From positions 1 through 23,757 of the forward strand of contig URWB01000023.1 of assembly GCA_900551415.1 (NCBI GenBank): a stretch of 23,757 bases of DNA, given 5' to 3'. The stretch is from an uncultured Eubacteriales bacterium (lineage in GTDB: Bacteria > Bacillota > Clostridia > Peptostreptococcales > Anaerovoracaceae). A program made the translations under genes and the position numbers. This document shows, piece by piece, positions 1 to 6,148 of this stretch. The notes beneath the pieces were generated by a model. That model worked only from the letters and a program-made list of their open reading frames with translations. It had not been told where the DNA came from and did not search any database. Each line of letters starts with the position of its first letter. Positions within the stretch are counted from its first letter, which is position 1.

Positions 1-203
1 TTTTCGACGTTGTCGAAAGGAAAGAATGTCAGCGATTTTGCTCCGCAAAATCTGAGTCGCTTCTTTCGATCGTCTTTTCGACGTTGTCGAAAGGAAAGAA
101 TGTCAGCGATTTTGCTCCGCAAAATCTGAGTCGCTTCTTTCGATCGTCTTTTCGACGTTGTCGAAAGGAAAGAATGTCAGCGATTTTGCTCCGCAAAATC
201 TGA
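1..203. repeat. 74-bp tandem repeat, 2 full copies and 1 partial
   Basis: Units lie at 1-74, 75-148 and 149-203; the third matches for 55 bases and then diverges. The copies appear identical by eye. Each unit holds several inverted repeats: TTCGAC-GTT-GTCGAA at its start, GATTTTGC-TCC-GCAAAATC in the middle, and an outer pair GAAAGAA...TTCTTTC around the middle hairpin. The array lies directly upstream of the rplJ leader, where the end of rplA or its terminator would be expected. I see no ORF and no clear promoter in it. Because the window starts inside the array, the true copy number is unknown. The units abut directly without spacers, so this is not a CRISPR. Confidence 0.9.
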
Positions 204-226
204 ATCAGAAATCATAACAATGAAAT

Positions 227-334
227 AAAACCGTAGACAGCGGGTGCGTAAGCTTAATTTCCCGCCGAGGTACAAGATAAAGATCGACCTTGCCCTGTCT
301 ATGGAGAAATCCGTAAGGAGAGCAAGGTTTTTTT
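227..334 (+). promoter_or_regulatory. L10 leader RNA (ribosomal protein L10 autoregulatory leader) with attenuator
   Basis: The segment has the conserved core of L10 leaders: CCGTAGACAG, a GC-rich internal stem (GCGGG 240-244 with CCCGC 261-265) and the GCCGAGG element. A 10-bp closing stem pairs 231-240 with 295-304, with one G-U pair. Just downstream, ACCTTGC (287-293) pairs with GCAAGGT (322-328) and is followed by seven T: an intrinsic terminator. Its inner stem TATGGA-GAAA-TCCGTA reuses bases of the closing stem, so the two folds exclude each other. In Bacillus subtilis, L10-L12 binding to this leader class controls termination ahead of rplJ. The same role here is inferred from structure and position. 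Confidence 0.85.
287..334 (+). terminator. attenuator hairpin in the rplJ leader
   Basis: A 7-bp outer stem (287-293 with 322-328) and a 6-bp inner stem with a GAAA loop are followed by T328-T334. It lies 57 bases before the rplJ start, so it acts as an attenuator rather than an end-of-operon terminator. Confidence 0.75.
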
Positions 335-390
335 ATGGAGTACCATACTCTGCTTGTCCCGCGCGGACAGGCAAGAAAGGAGAATTGACT

Positions 391-885
391 ATGTCAGTAG
401 AAGCTCAAAAGGCAAAACAAGTCATCATTGACGAAATTAAAGAAAAATTAGACGGCGCACAGTCTGCAGTTGTCATCGACTACATGGGCATTACCGTCGC
501 ACAGGCAGACGCGATGAGAAAAAAGCTGCGTGAAGCAAACGTAGACTACACCGTATATAAGAACACCCTTGTGAAGAGAGCGATCGCGGGCACCGAATTT
601 GAAGGTCTTGCGGAAGTTCTCGACGGACCGAGCGCGCTTGCGATCAGCAAGGACGACGCGACAGCTCCGGCAAGAGTCCTGAACGAAGTGATCAAAGACT
701 TCAAGAAGATGGAATTCAAAGCAGGTGTGGTAGAAGGCAACTTCTTCGACAAAGATGGTATCCAAACCATCGCGGATATTCCGTCCAGAGATGTTCTGCT
801 TGCAAAATTCCTGGGCAGCATCCAGTCCCCGGTCAGCAAGGCAGTCAGAACATTCCAGGCTATCGCAGACGCGAAAGCAGAATAA
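391..885 (+). CDS. rplJ: 50S ribosomal protein L10
   Basis: This 164-residue protein is the base of the ribosomal stalk: it binds 23S rRNA near the L11 site and carries the L7/L12 dimers that recruit translational GTPases. The N-terminal part shows typical L10 features (SAVVIDYMGITVAQ, then the KLREANVDYTVYKNTLVKRA region), and the C-terminal helix expected to bind L12 ends the protein (SPVSKAVRTFQAIADAK). Length is normal for L10. I chose ATG 391 because AAAGGAG (376-382) lies 8 bases ahead and the protein then starts MSVEAQK; the frame is open upstream to GTG 244, but that would translate the leader. It is followed by rplL after 87 bases and is probably autoregulated through the upstream leader. 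Confidence 0.97.
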   Translation: MSVEAQKAKQVIIDEIKEKLDGAQSAVVIDYMGITVAQADAMRKKLREANVDYTVYKNTLVKRAIAGTEFEGLAEVLDGPSALAISKDDATAPARVLNEVIKDFKKMEFKAGVVEGNFFDKDGIQTIADIPSRDVLLAKFLGSIQSPVSKAVRTFQAIADAKAE

Positions 886-972
886 CGCGGCAGGCGGCCT
901 AAGCGCCGTGGCGTAAAAAAGAAGATAAAACACAATCTCATGTGATGAGAAAATTTGTAAAGGAGAAATAAA
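886..972 (+). other. rplJ-rplL spacer with GC-rich hairpin
   Basis: The 87-base spacer starts with a hairpin-forming GC-rich stretch just after the rplJ stop (about 884-913; core GGCG/CGCC, with an outer ACGC/GCGT pair), then an A-rich run and the rplL Shine-Dalgarno AAAGGAG. No run of T follows, so this is not a terminator. It may help set the L10:L12 ratio, for example as a processing site or stability element; that is inference. Confidence 0.4.
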
Positions 973-1338
<366 letters not shown>

Positions 1339-1365
1339 GAATCGCGAAGCGAACCAAAAACACAA

Positions 1366-1393
1366 AAAAAGCCCGGCGCAAGTCGGGCTTTTT
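1366..1393. terminator. intrinsic terminator of rplJL
   Basis: AAAAAGCCCG (1366-1375) pairs with CGGGCTTTTT (1384-1393), a 10-bp stem with an 8-base loop. The A run on one side and the T run on the other let it work in both directions. Confidence 0.93.
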
Positions 1394-1397
1394 AGTA

Positions 1398-1517
1398 TGC
1401 AGGGAAATATCAATCGCGATATTTCCGGAATATCGACAAAAGCACTTTGCGAAGCGCCTGCTATGCATGACAGGTATGTGTGTAAAGAAAGCTGCGATTC
1501 CGTTTTTGCACATTTTT
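1398..1517 (-). repeat. interspersed repeat, copy A
   Basis: Read on the minus strand, this segment aligns almost end to end with 3102-3224 and 14396-14493. Shared blocks in order are: an A-rich start and ACGGAATC; CTTTC or TTCCTTT; ACATRCCTGTC; TGCAT; a GCTTCGCAA-like block; GTGCTTTTG; and GATATTTCC. It contains a 9-bp hairpin on the minus strand, GGAAATATC-GCGATT-GATATTTCC, and a CCTG...CAGG hairpin around ATGCAT. It starts 4 bases after the rplJL terminator. Its short open frames are not conserved as a protein across copies. Confidence 0.85.
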
Positions 1518-1685
1518 TCCTTTGCATGTAAAAATTCGCGGGCAGGGACAGGAGGCCGCGAAGGGGACTGCTAAGGAAAGCTGGGGCTTCACAAAGCACG
1601 AAAAAAATAAAAACGGCACGAAAATCGAGAAAAAAACAAAGAACTAAAAAAATGTTAAAAAACCGCAAAAAAAGTGTCAAGAAAC
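1518..1685. other. A-rich intergenic stretch before nhaD-like gene
   Basis: The stretch is A-rich in its second half and holds one perfect 7-bp inverted repeat (TTCGCGG 1535-1541, CCGCGAA 1556-1562). I see no gene. The A-rich part (about 1598-1675) lies just upstream of the promoter at 1686-1714 and could act as an UP-like element. Confidence 0.4.
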
Positions 1686-1690
1686 TTGAC
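1676..1690. promoter_or_regulatory. perfect inverted repeat overlapping the -35 box (possible operator)
   Basis: GTCAAG-AAA-CTTGAC is a perfect 6-bp dyad with a 3-base spacer. Its right arm supplies most of the -35 hexamer TTGACC (1686-1691). A protein bound here would block RNA polymerase, so a repressor site is plausible. No regulator gene is in the window, and a chance dyad is possible. Confidence 0.4.
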
Positions 1691-1714
1691 CTGCTGCAAA
1701 GAGAATGTTAAGAT
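1686..1714 (+). promoter_or_regulatory. promoter of the nhaD-like gene
   Basis: TTGACC (1686-1691) and TAAGAT (1709-1714) are separated by 17 bases, a good sigma-70/sigma-A type match. The gene starts 33 bases downstream, giving a leader of roughly 25 bases. Confidence 0.75.
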
Positions 1715-1747
1715 AAAAGCTGATGTTTAACGTCGTCGGAGGTTATT

Positions 1748-3100
1748 ATGGCAGCTTTTTTAGCAATTATCATTTTCGTCGCGATGTTCATTTTAATCGT
1801 GACAGAAAAGTTTGAACGACACTATATTACGTTAGCCAGCGGACTTTTGACTCTAGTTCTGGTTTTTGGCGTTGCCATGCGTGATTTCGGCGCCGCGTGG
1901 AACACTTTGAATTTCGCGGAGATTTTTACACTAAAATTTTGGTATCACGTTGGTTCCTCCGAGAGCGCGTCTACGGGCATCAACTGGGCAACGATTCTTT
2001 TTATCGCGGGCATGATGGTCATGGTGGAAGGCATGGCGGAGTCAGGATTCTTTAAGTGGCTCTGCATGGAAATCGCCAAGTGGGCGCATTACCGCGCGAT
2101 GCGGATTTTCGTCGCCTTTATGTTCCTGTCGGCATTTTTGTCAATGTTCATCGACAGCATTACGGTCATTCTGTTTCTGGCTGCGATTACAGCCGAGCTC
2201 GGAAGAATGCTGGGCTTTGATCCGGTACCGGTGATTCTGTCAGAGATTTTCTGCGCGAACCTGGGCGGCTCCGCAACCATGTGCGGCGATCCGCCGAATG
2301 TCATCATCGGCACTTCGCTGGGCTATACCTTTACGGATTTTATTCAGAATACCGGCGTAATCGCGGGTATTTGCCTGCTGGTTGTGGTTGTCTATTTTTC
2401 GCTGCTCCTGCATAAGAAGGTTTCGAGTAAAACCGTTGATTATGAACGGCTGGGAGAAAAACTTGACCCGAGAGCCGCAATTACAAGCAAGCGTGCCTTC
2501 GGCGTCAGCGTGACAATCTTTTTCTGTACGGTAGTTCTGTTGATTACGCACGCGCAGACCGGACTGACGGTCGCTTTCATCGGAGGCTTCGCGGCCATCA
2601 CGACCTTGTTGGCTTGCGGACGCGGCGCGCTCGGCATTCTAAAAAAAGTGGACTACAAAACCTTGCTTTTCTTTATGGGTCTGTTCGTGGTGGTTGGCGG
2701 ACTGGAGGAGACCGGCGTGCTCGGTATGATCGCGAAGCTGATCGCGGAGATCAGCAAGGGCGATGTCTATGTAGCGGTCGGCATTATTCTGGTCGTTTCC
2801 GCGTTCGCGAGCGCGTTTGTCGATAATATTCCGTTCGCGGCAACCATGATACCGGTCATTCGCGCCTTGGCGGAGACGCAAGGAGTTGCCCTGCCGACGC
2901 TGGCGTGGGCGTTGGCACTGGGAACCGATATCGGCGGCAGCGCGACTCCGATCGGTGCTTCTGCGAATGTTGTCGGCGTTTCGATCGCGGCGAAGGAAGG
3001 TCATCCGATTTCGTGGAAGACTTATTGCAAGCAGCTGGCCCCGGCAACAGTTCTTGTAATCGCCTTGTGTTTGGTCTATATTTGCGTGAGATATCTTTAG
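1748..3100 (+). CDS. ArsB/NhaD-type (IT superfamily) ion transporter, probable Na+/H+ antiporter
   Basis: This 450-residue protein is highly hydrophobic, with about 11-12 membrane segments. It shows the internal duplication of the ion transporter superfamily. The first half has FIDSITVIL (134-142) and NLGGSATMCGDPPNVIIG (171-188); the second half has FVDNIPFAATM (357-367) and DIGGSATPIGASANVVG (394-410). These paired asparagine/glycine hairpin motifs form the substrate site in the family. NhaD members exchange Na+ or Li+ for H+, while relatives carry arsenite or dicarboxylates, so the substrate is not proved by sequence. The adjacent Mrp antiporter operon favours Na+/H+ exchange. The start ATG follows TCGGAGG at good distance. 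The gene is monocistronic, with its own promoter and a following terminator. Confidence 0.88.
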   Translation: MAAFLAIIIFVAMFILIVTEKFERHYITLASGLLTLVLVFGVAMRDFGAAWNTLNFAEIFTLKFWYHVGSSESASTGINWATILFIAGMMVMVEGMAESGFFKWLCMEIAKWAHYRAMRIFVAFMFLSAFLSMFIDSITVILFLAAITAELGRMLGFDPVPVILSEIFCANLGGSATMCGDPPNVIIGTSLGYTFTDFIQNTGVIAGICLLVVVVYFSLLLHKKVSSKTVDYERLGEKLDPRAAITSKRAFGVSVTIFFCTVVLLITHAQTGLTVAFIGGFAAITTLLACGRGALGILKKVDYKTLLFFMGLFVVVGGLEETGVLGMIAKLIAEISKGDVYVAVGIILVVSAFASAFVDNIPFAATMIPVIRALAETQGVALPTLAWALALGTDIGGSATPIGASANVVGVSIAAKEGHPISWKTYCKQLAPATVLVIALCLVYICVRYL

Positions 3101-3101
3101 G

Positions 3102-3224
3102 ACAAAAGTGTGCAAAACGGAATCACAGCTTCCTTTGCGCACATGCCTGTCATGCATGGCAGATGCCCCGTAAGGTGCTTTTGTCGATATTACGGAAATA
3201 TTGCCCGGCGATATTTCCTGCATC
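3102..3224 (+). repeat. interspersed repeat, copy B
   Basis: This copy begins one or two bases after the nhaD-like stop codon and runs to just before its terminator. It aligns with copy A (minus strand) and copy C. It keeps both hairpins: GGAAATAT...ATATTTCC (8-bp stem, loop sequence different from copy A) and CTGTCATGCATGGCAG, which pairs fully with one G-U pair. Stems kept while loops differ suggests that the fold matters. Confidence 0.85.
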
Positions 3225-3233
3225 ATAAAAAAG

Positions 3234-3283
3234 AAAAACGAGCGAAGCGAAGCTGATGCAAAGGCCCGCGTTTGCTCGTTTTT
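3234..3283. terminator. intrinsic terminator after the nhaD-like gene
   Basis: AAAAACGAGC (3234-3243) pairs with GCTCGTTTTT (3274-3283), a 10-bp stem with a long loop that can itself fold. Flanking A and T runs allow use in either direction. Confidence 0.8.
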
Positions 3284-3290
3284 GTTTTGC

Positions 3291-3320
3291 AGCGCGCTTT
3301 CGCGCTGACGGCGTTTTTTT
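3291..3320 (+). terminator. second hairpin with T run
   Basis: AGCGCG-CTTT-CGCGCT (3291-3306) is followed by GACGGCG and then seven T. The gap between stem and T run is larger than ideal unless the alternative CGC...GCG stem forms. It is probably a backup terminator. Confidence 0.5.
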
Positions 3321-3382
3321 ATGAGGTAGTACGTGAAATCGCGAAATACTGCATACATGCTAAGGAAACGTTAAGAAAACGC

Positions 3383-3412
3383 TTGACAAAAAGAAAACCT
3401 TTCTTTTATAAT
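3383..3412 (+). promoter_or_regulatory. promoter of the mrp operon
   Basis: A consensus TTGACA (3383-3388) and a consensus TATAAT (3407-3412) lie 18 bases apart, the strongest-looking promoter in the window. The predicted transcript begins near 3419 and folds at once into a hairpin, ATCGACG (3422-3428) with CGTCGAT (3437-3443), which may stabilise the 5' end. Confidence 0.88.
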
Positions 3413-3493
3413 TATTTTAGAATCGACGAAAGCTGACGTCGATCGCATAAAGGATGTAAACAGTTGAAGTATCGCAGGAGAAGGACGCTAGTT

Positions 3494-4141
3494 ATGATGA
3501 AAGTTCACGCAGGTAACTCAAGGATCAATGGTGCAGCCTTGATCTATTTTTTTAAGCTGTTTGTGGTATTGTTCGGTATTTGGATTCTGCTGTCCGGAAA
3601 ATTCGAAGTGAAGTTTCTGGCGGCAGGACTGTTGACAGCGCTCGGGACAGCCTATCTGTTCCTGCCGCTGCTGACCGTAGAGAATAAAAGAACCGGAGAG
3701 CCGATTTATTTACTCAAGGGCAGTCTTTGGCAAATCTTAGGGTATGGTATGTGGCTGGTTTGGGAAATCATGAAGTCCAGCCTTTCCGCGACAGCGCTGG
3801 TGCTGCGCGGCAGACTCGATTACACGCCGCGGGTCGTGTACTTCGCGATGGATTTTGAAAATCCGGTCGCGACGGCGCTGCTCGCGAATTCCATCACGCT
3901 GACACCCGGAACGATTACACTTTCGGTCAGTGAGGACGGTGTTTTTGCTGTGCATGCGATGACGGAAGCCTGCGCGGCACAGCTTTTGAACGGCGAGATG
4001 CAGCAAAAGGTCGCAAGGCTCTATGGGGAAAGCTGCTCGTTCGTGCCTTTGCCGGAACGTACCTTGATCGCGCGCGCGGAGAACGGCGCGCAGTCGCTTT
4101 TGAAACAAGCACGTCCGAAAGGAGGCACCGCGCATGGATAA
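3494..4141 (+). CDS. mrpE: Mrp antiporter subunit E
   Basis: This 215-residue membrane protein is the MrpE (MnhE, MbhA) subunit, an accessory part of the multisubunit Na+/H+ antiporter. Two or three N-terminal membrane segments (YFFKLFVVLFGIWILLSG and following) are followed by a soluble C-terminal part with the family motif ALLANSITLTPGTITLSV. I chose ATG 3494, with AAGGA 8 bases ahead. ATG 3497 and an upstream TTG 3464, which also has a Shine-Dalgarno-like site, are alternatives; the extra 10 residues from TTG 3464 are unusually basic for this family. It is first in a ten-gene operon and overlaps mrpF by 8 bases. Confidence 0.9.
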   Translation: MMKVHAGNSRINGAALIYFFKLFVVLFGIWILLSGKFEVKFLAAGLLTALGTAYLFLPLLTVENKRTGEPIYLLKGSLWQILGYGMWLVWEIMKSSLSATALVLRGRLDYTPRVVYFAMDFENPVATALLANSITLTPGTITLSVSEDGVFAVHAMTEACAAQLLNGEMQQKVARLYGESCSFVPLPERTLIARAENGAQSLLKQARPKGGTAHG

Positions 4142-4397
4142 ATTTTTTTTAACCTCTGCGGCAGTGCTTCTTCTGATTAGTATTCTTCTTTTAACACGTC
4201 TTTTGAAAGTAAAAAAAATCTCAGAAAAATTTATTGTCATTCTGGTAGCCGGAACCAATATCGTGCTGCTGCTTTTGCTGCTCGGCTTCATCGACGGCAG
4301 GGCGGAGATGTATGTGGATATTGCGCTTTCTTATGCTGTCCTCGGATTTATCAGTTCCTTGATCGTAGCTCGTTATCTGGAAGGAAAGGAGAAATGA
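4134..4397 (+). CDS. mrpF: Mrp antiporter subunit F
   Basis: This 87-residue protein with three predicted membrane segments matches MrpF (MnhF, MbhB) in size and position. The middle segment VILVAGTNIVLLLLLLGFID and the end DIALSYAVLGFISSLIVARYLE fit the family, in which F packs against E and G in the accessory part of the complex. AAAGGAGG precedes the ATG. It overlaps mrpE by 8 bases and its stop overlaps the first possible start of mrpG, implying translational coupling. Confidence 0.9.
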   Translation: MDKFFLTSAAVLLLISILLLTRLLKVKKISEKFIVILVAGTNIVLLLLLLGFIDGRAEMYVDIALSYAVLGFISSLIVARYLEGKEK

Positions 4398-4399
4398 CC

Positions 4400-4762
4400 A
4401 TGGGAATCAGAGAAATTTTAACCGTTCTTTTTGTATCTCTCGGCCTGTTCTTCGCGACGGTCTCTGTCATAGGCACCATAAGACAAAAGGACTTTTTGTC
4501 CTATCTGCAGATCGCAGGGGTCGGCAGTGGCGCGGGCATTTTGCTGTGCTGCAGCGGATTGTTGATTTATGAAGGCTTTTCTCTGACAGGGTTCAAAATT
4601 GTCTTTATCGGGTTGATGCTGTTTTTGACCGGACCGGTCGGCACACACGCGATTGCCAAGGCTGCCTTCCATAGAGAAAATTTTGTCGAAAAAAACGTGC
4701 AGGAAGATTTTCTTAAAAAAAGACCCCGGACGGAAGTGAGAAACGAAAAAAAGGAGGAGTAG
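4400..4762 (+). CDS. mrpG: Mrp antiporter subunit G
   Basis: This 120-residue protein is MrpG (MnhG, MbhC), a small three-helix accessory subunit. The third segment and following motif FIGLMLFLTGPVGTHAIAKAA is the family signature. The C-terminal tail is long and charged, ending in lysine and glutamate. I prefer ATG 4400 because AGGAG lies 8 bases ahead; ATG 4394, which overlaps the mrpF stop, sits only 2 bases from the same site. The next gene begins one base after the stop. Confidence 0.9.
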   Translation: MGIREILTVLFVSLGLFFATVSVIGTIRQKDFLSYLQIAGVGSGAGILLCCSGLLIYEGFSLTGFKIVFIGLMLFLTGPVGTHAIAKAAFHRENFVEKNVQEDFLKKRPRTEVRNEKKEE

Positions 4763-4763
4763 C

Positions 4764-5024
4764 ATGTCTGTATTGATTGCGGAAGCAGCGCTGCTGGTGC
4801 TATTGATCGGTATCAGCGCGGTCATCATCGTGGACCGGAGGCTGATGTCCTCTGTGATCACTTACTGCGCGTTCAGTTTCGCGGCGATGCTCTTATATAC
4901 GATCGTCGGTGCAGCGGACGTCGCCTTTACCGAGGCGGTGATCGGGACGGTTTCGACCGTTTACTTTGTGATAGTTATCAAATCCATACGAAAAAAGCGA
5001 GGGACAGATGAAGAAGATCGATAA
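4764..5024 (+). CDS. DUF4040 (MrpA C-terminal/MbhD-like) subunit
   Basis: This 86-residue, three-helix protein carries the DUF4040 motif VGAADVAFTEAVIGTVSTVYF. In classical Mrp systems this domain is part of the C-terminus of the large MrpA protein, whereas in archaeal membrane-bound hydrogenases (Mbh) it is the separate subunit MbhD. Here it is separate and follows mrpG, as in Mbh order. The domain is thought to contribute to ion translocation next to the antiporter modules. AGGAGG precedes the ATG. It overlaps the next gene by 17 bases. Confidence 0.85.
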   Translation: MSVLIAEAALLVLLIGISAVIIVDRRLMSSVITYCAFSFAAMLLYTIVGAADVAFTEAVIGTVSTVYFVIVIKSIRKKRGTDEEDR

Positions 5025-5775
5025 AAAACACCTGCTGGGGGTGCTTCTGGTGATGATACTGACAGCAGGTATTTCGCTGGAGATCGGCAGGGTGCTGCCA
5101 ACAATCGGCGCGCTCGACACGCCGGCAAACGGAACGGTATCGGACTACTATATCGATCACGCGGCGCGCGAAACGGCTTCACCGAATCTGGTAACCGCGG
5201 TGTTGGCGGATTACCGCGGTTTTGATACCTTGTTTGAGACCTGTGTGCTGTTTTTGTCAGGCGTTGTGGTGTGTTTGACCCTGCTGGAGGGCAAGGAAGG
5301 GAAAAATGAGGTATCCGCGGCGGCCGAGCGAAAGAATCTGCGTCAGGAAAGAAAGTCGGCCTTTGACCTTGCCTTCCGCGCGGTGATTCCGGTGTTGGTG
5401 ATTTACGCGGTTTACGTGCTGCTGCATGGAGAAGTCAGCCTGGGAGGAGGCTTTCAGGCGGGCGCGCTGCTGGCATGCGCGTATCTGCTCGACAGGATTT
5501 CTCCGGGGCGGAGTATGTATCTGCCGCGGCTGCGGACAGAGGCAACGCTGCTCTTGGGTGGATTGGGCACCTTTTTTTTCGCGCTGACAGGTGCGCTGTG
5601 CATGATCGGCGGAGGCAGCTTCTTGGAATACGGCGCTCTGCCGCTGCCGACAAAGGAAGCGGAGCTGCATGGCTTCGGCATTTTGATGGTAGAGATAGGT
5701 GTGACGGTTTGCGTCATGGCAGTCATCATTCAGATTTTGGAAATTGTATTGGAAAGGACAAGATTCGATGATTGA
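5008..5775 (+). CDS. mrpB: MbhE-MrpB fusion subunit
   Basis: At 255 residues this is about twice the usual MrpB length. Residues 1 to about 95 resemble MbhE or the far C-terminus of MrpA: one membrane segment, then TPANGTVSDYYI, then NLVTAVLADYRGFDTLFE (60-77), then a second segment. A charged linker (about 95-118) joins this to an MrpB/MbhF domain with the signature HGEVSLGGGFQAGALLA (140-156) and further membrane segments. The position between the DUF4040 gene and mrpC matches the MbhE-MbhF order. The fusion is read directly from one uninterrupted frame; its domain identity rests on recalled family motifs. Confidence 0.85.
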   Translation: MKKIDKKHLLGVLLVMILTAGISLEIGRVLPTIGALDTPANGTVSDYYIDHAARETASPNLVTAVLADYRGFDTLFETCVLFLSGVVVCLTLLEGKEGKNEVSAAAERKNLRQERKSAFDLAFRAVIPVLVIYAVYVLLHGEVSLGGGFQAGALLACAYLLDRISPGRSMYLPRLRTEATLLLGGLGTFFFALTGALCMIGGGSFLEYGALPLPTKEAELHGFGILMVEIGVTVCVMAVIIQILEIVLERTRFDD

Positions 5776-6148
5776 ACGATTGGAATTTTTTCTCGCGGAC
5801 CGCGGTATTTATATGCTGGCGCTGATTTTAATGGCGGTCGGGGTGTACGGCATGATCTCCTGCGGCAACTATATGAAAAAGCTGATCTGCATGAACATCA
5901 TGCAGGTTGCGATCATTTTTTTCTTTTTGACCTTTGGGCAGAAGGATCAGGCGACACTGCCGGTTCTGCTTGAGGATGTCTTTGGCTCGGATTCCTATAT
6001 CAACCCGCTGCCGCACGCGCTGATGCTGACCGCAATCGTCGTCAGCTTGGGGACCACCGGCGTCGGGCTGGCACTTCTGATGAAAATTAAGGAAATCTAT
6101 GGAACGATTGAGGAAGAGGAAATCACAGGAAAGCGAGGAAGGCGATGA
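5768..6148 (+). CDS. mrpC: Mrp antiporter subunit C (NuoK-like)
   Basis: This 126-residue, three-helix protein is MrpC (MnhC, MbhG), the homologue of complex I NuoK. The family pattern is clear: GVYGMISCGNYMKKLICMNIM in the first to second helix, and the conserved DPLPHALMLTAIVV-type stretch, here NPLPHALMLTAIVVSLGTTG, leading the third helix. I chose ATG 5768 with AAAGGA about 9 bases ahead; an upstream in-frame ATG (5744) would add residues inside the mrpB frame. It overlaps mrpB by 8 bases, and its stop overlaps the mrpD start (ATGA). Confidence 0.93.
   Translation: MIERLEFFLADRGIYMLALILMAVGVYGMISCGNYMKKLICMNIMQVAIIFFFLTFGQKDQATLPVLLEDVFGSDSYINPLPHALMLTAIVVSLGTTGVGLALLMKIKEIYGTIEEEEITGKRGRR

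Noticed and set aside
1..203. CRISPR array
   Set aside because: The units are 74 bp and follow each other without distinct spacers, and no cas gene is present.
244..390. N-terminal extension of rplJ from GTG 244
   Set aside because: It would translate the L10 leader and attenuator; ATG 391 has a well-placed AAAGGAG and gives the normal L10 start.
2639..3358. Minus-strand open frame of 239 codons opposite the NhaD-like gene and repeat B
   Set aside because: It is a shadow of the transporter gene, runs through a repeat and a terminator, and shows only low-complexity Arg/Gln-rich sequence.
3101..3465. Small RNA gene or insertion sequence between the NhaD-like gene and mrp operon
   Set aside because: The space is accounted for by repeat B, two terminator hairpins and the mrp promoter; no transposase fragment or target duplication is seen.
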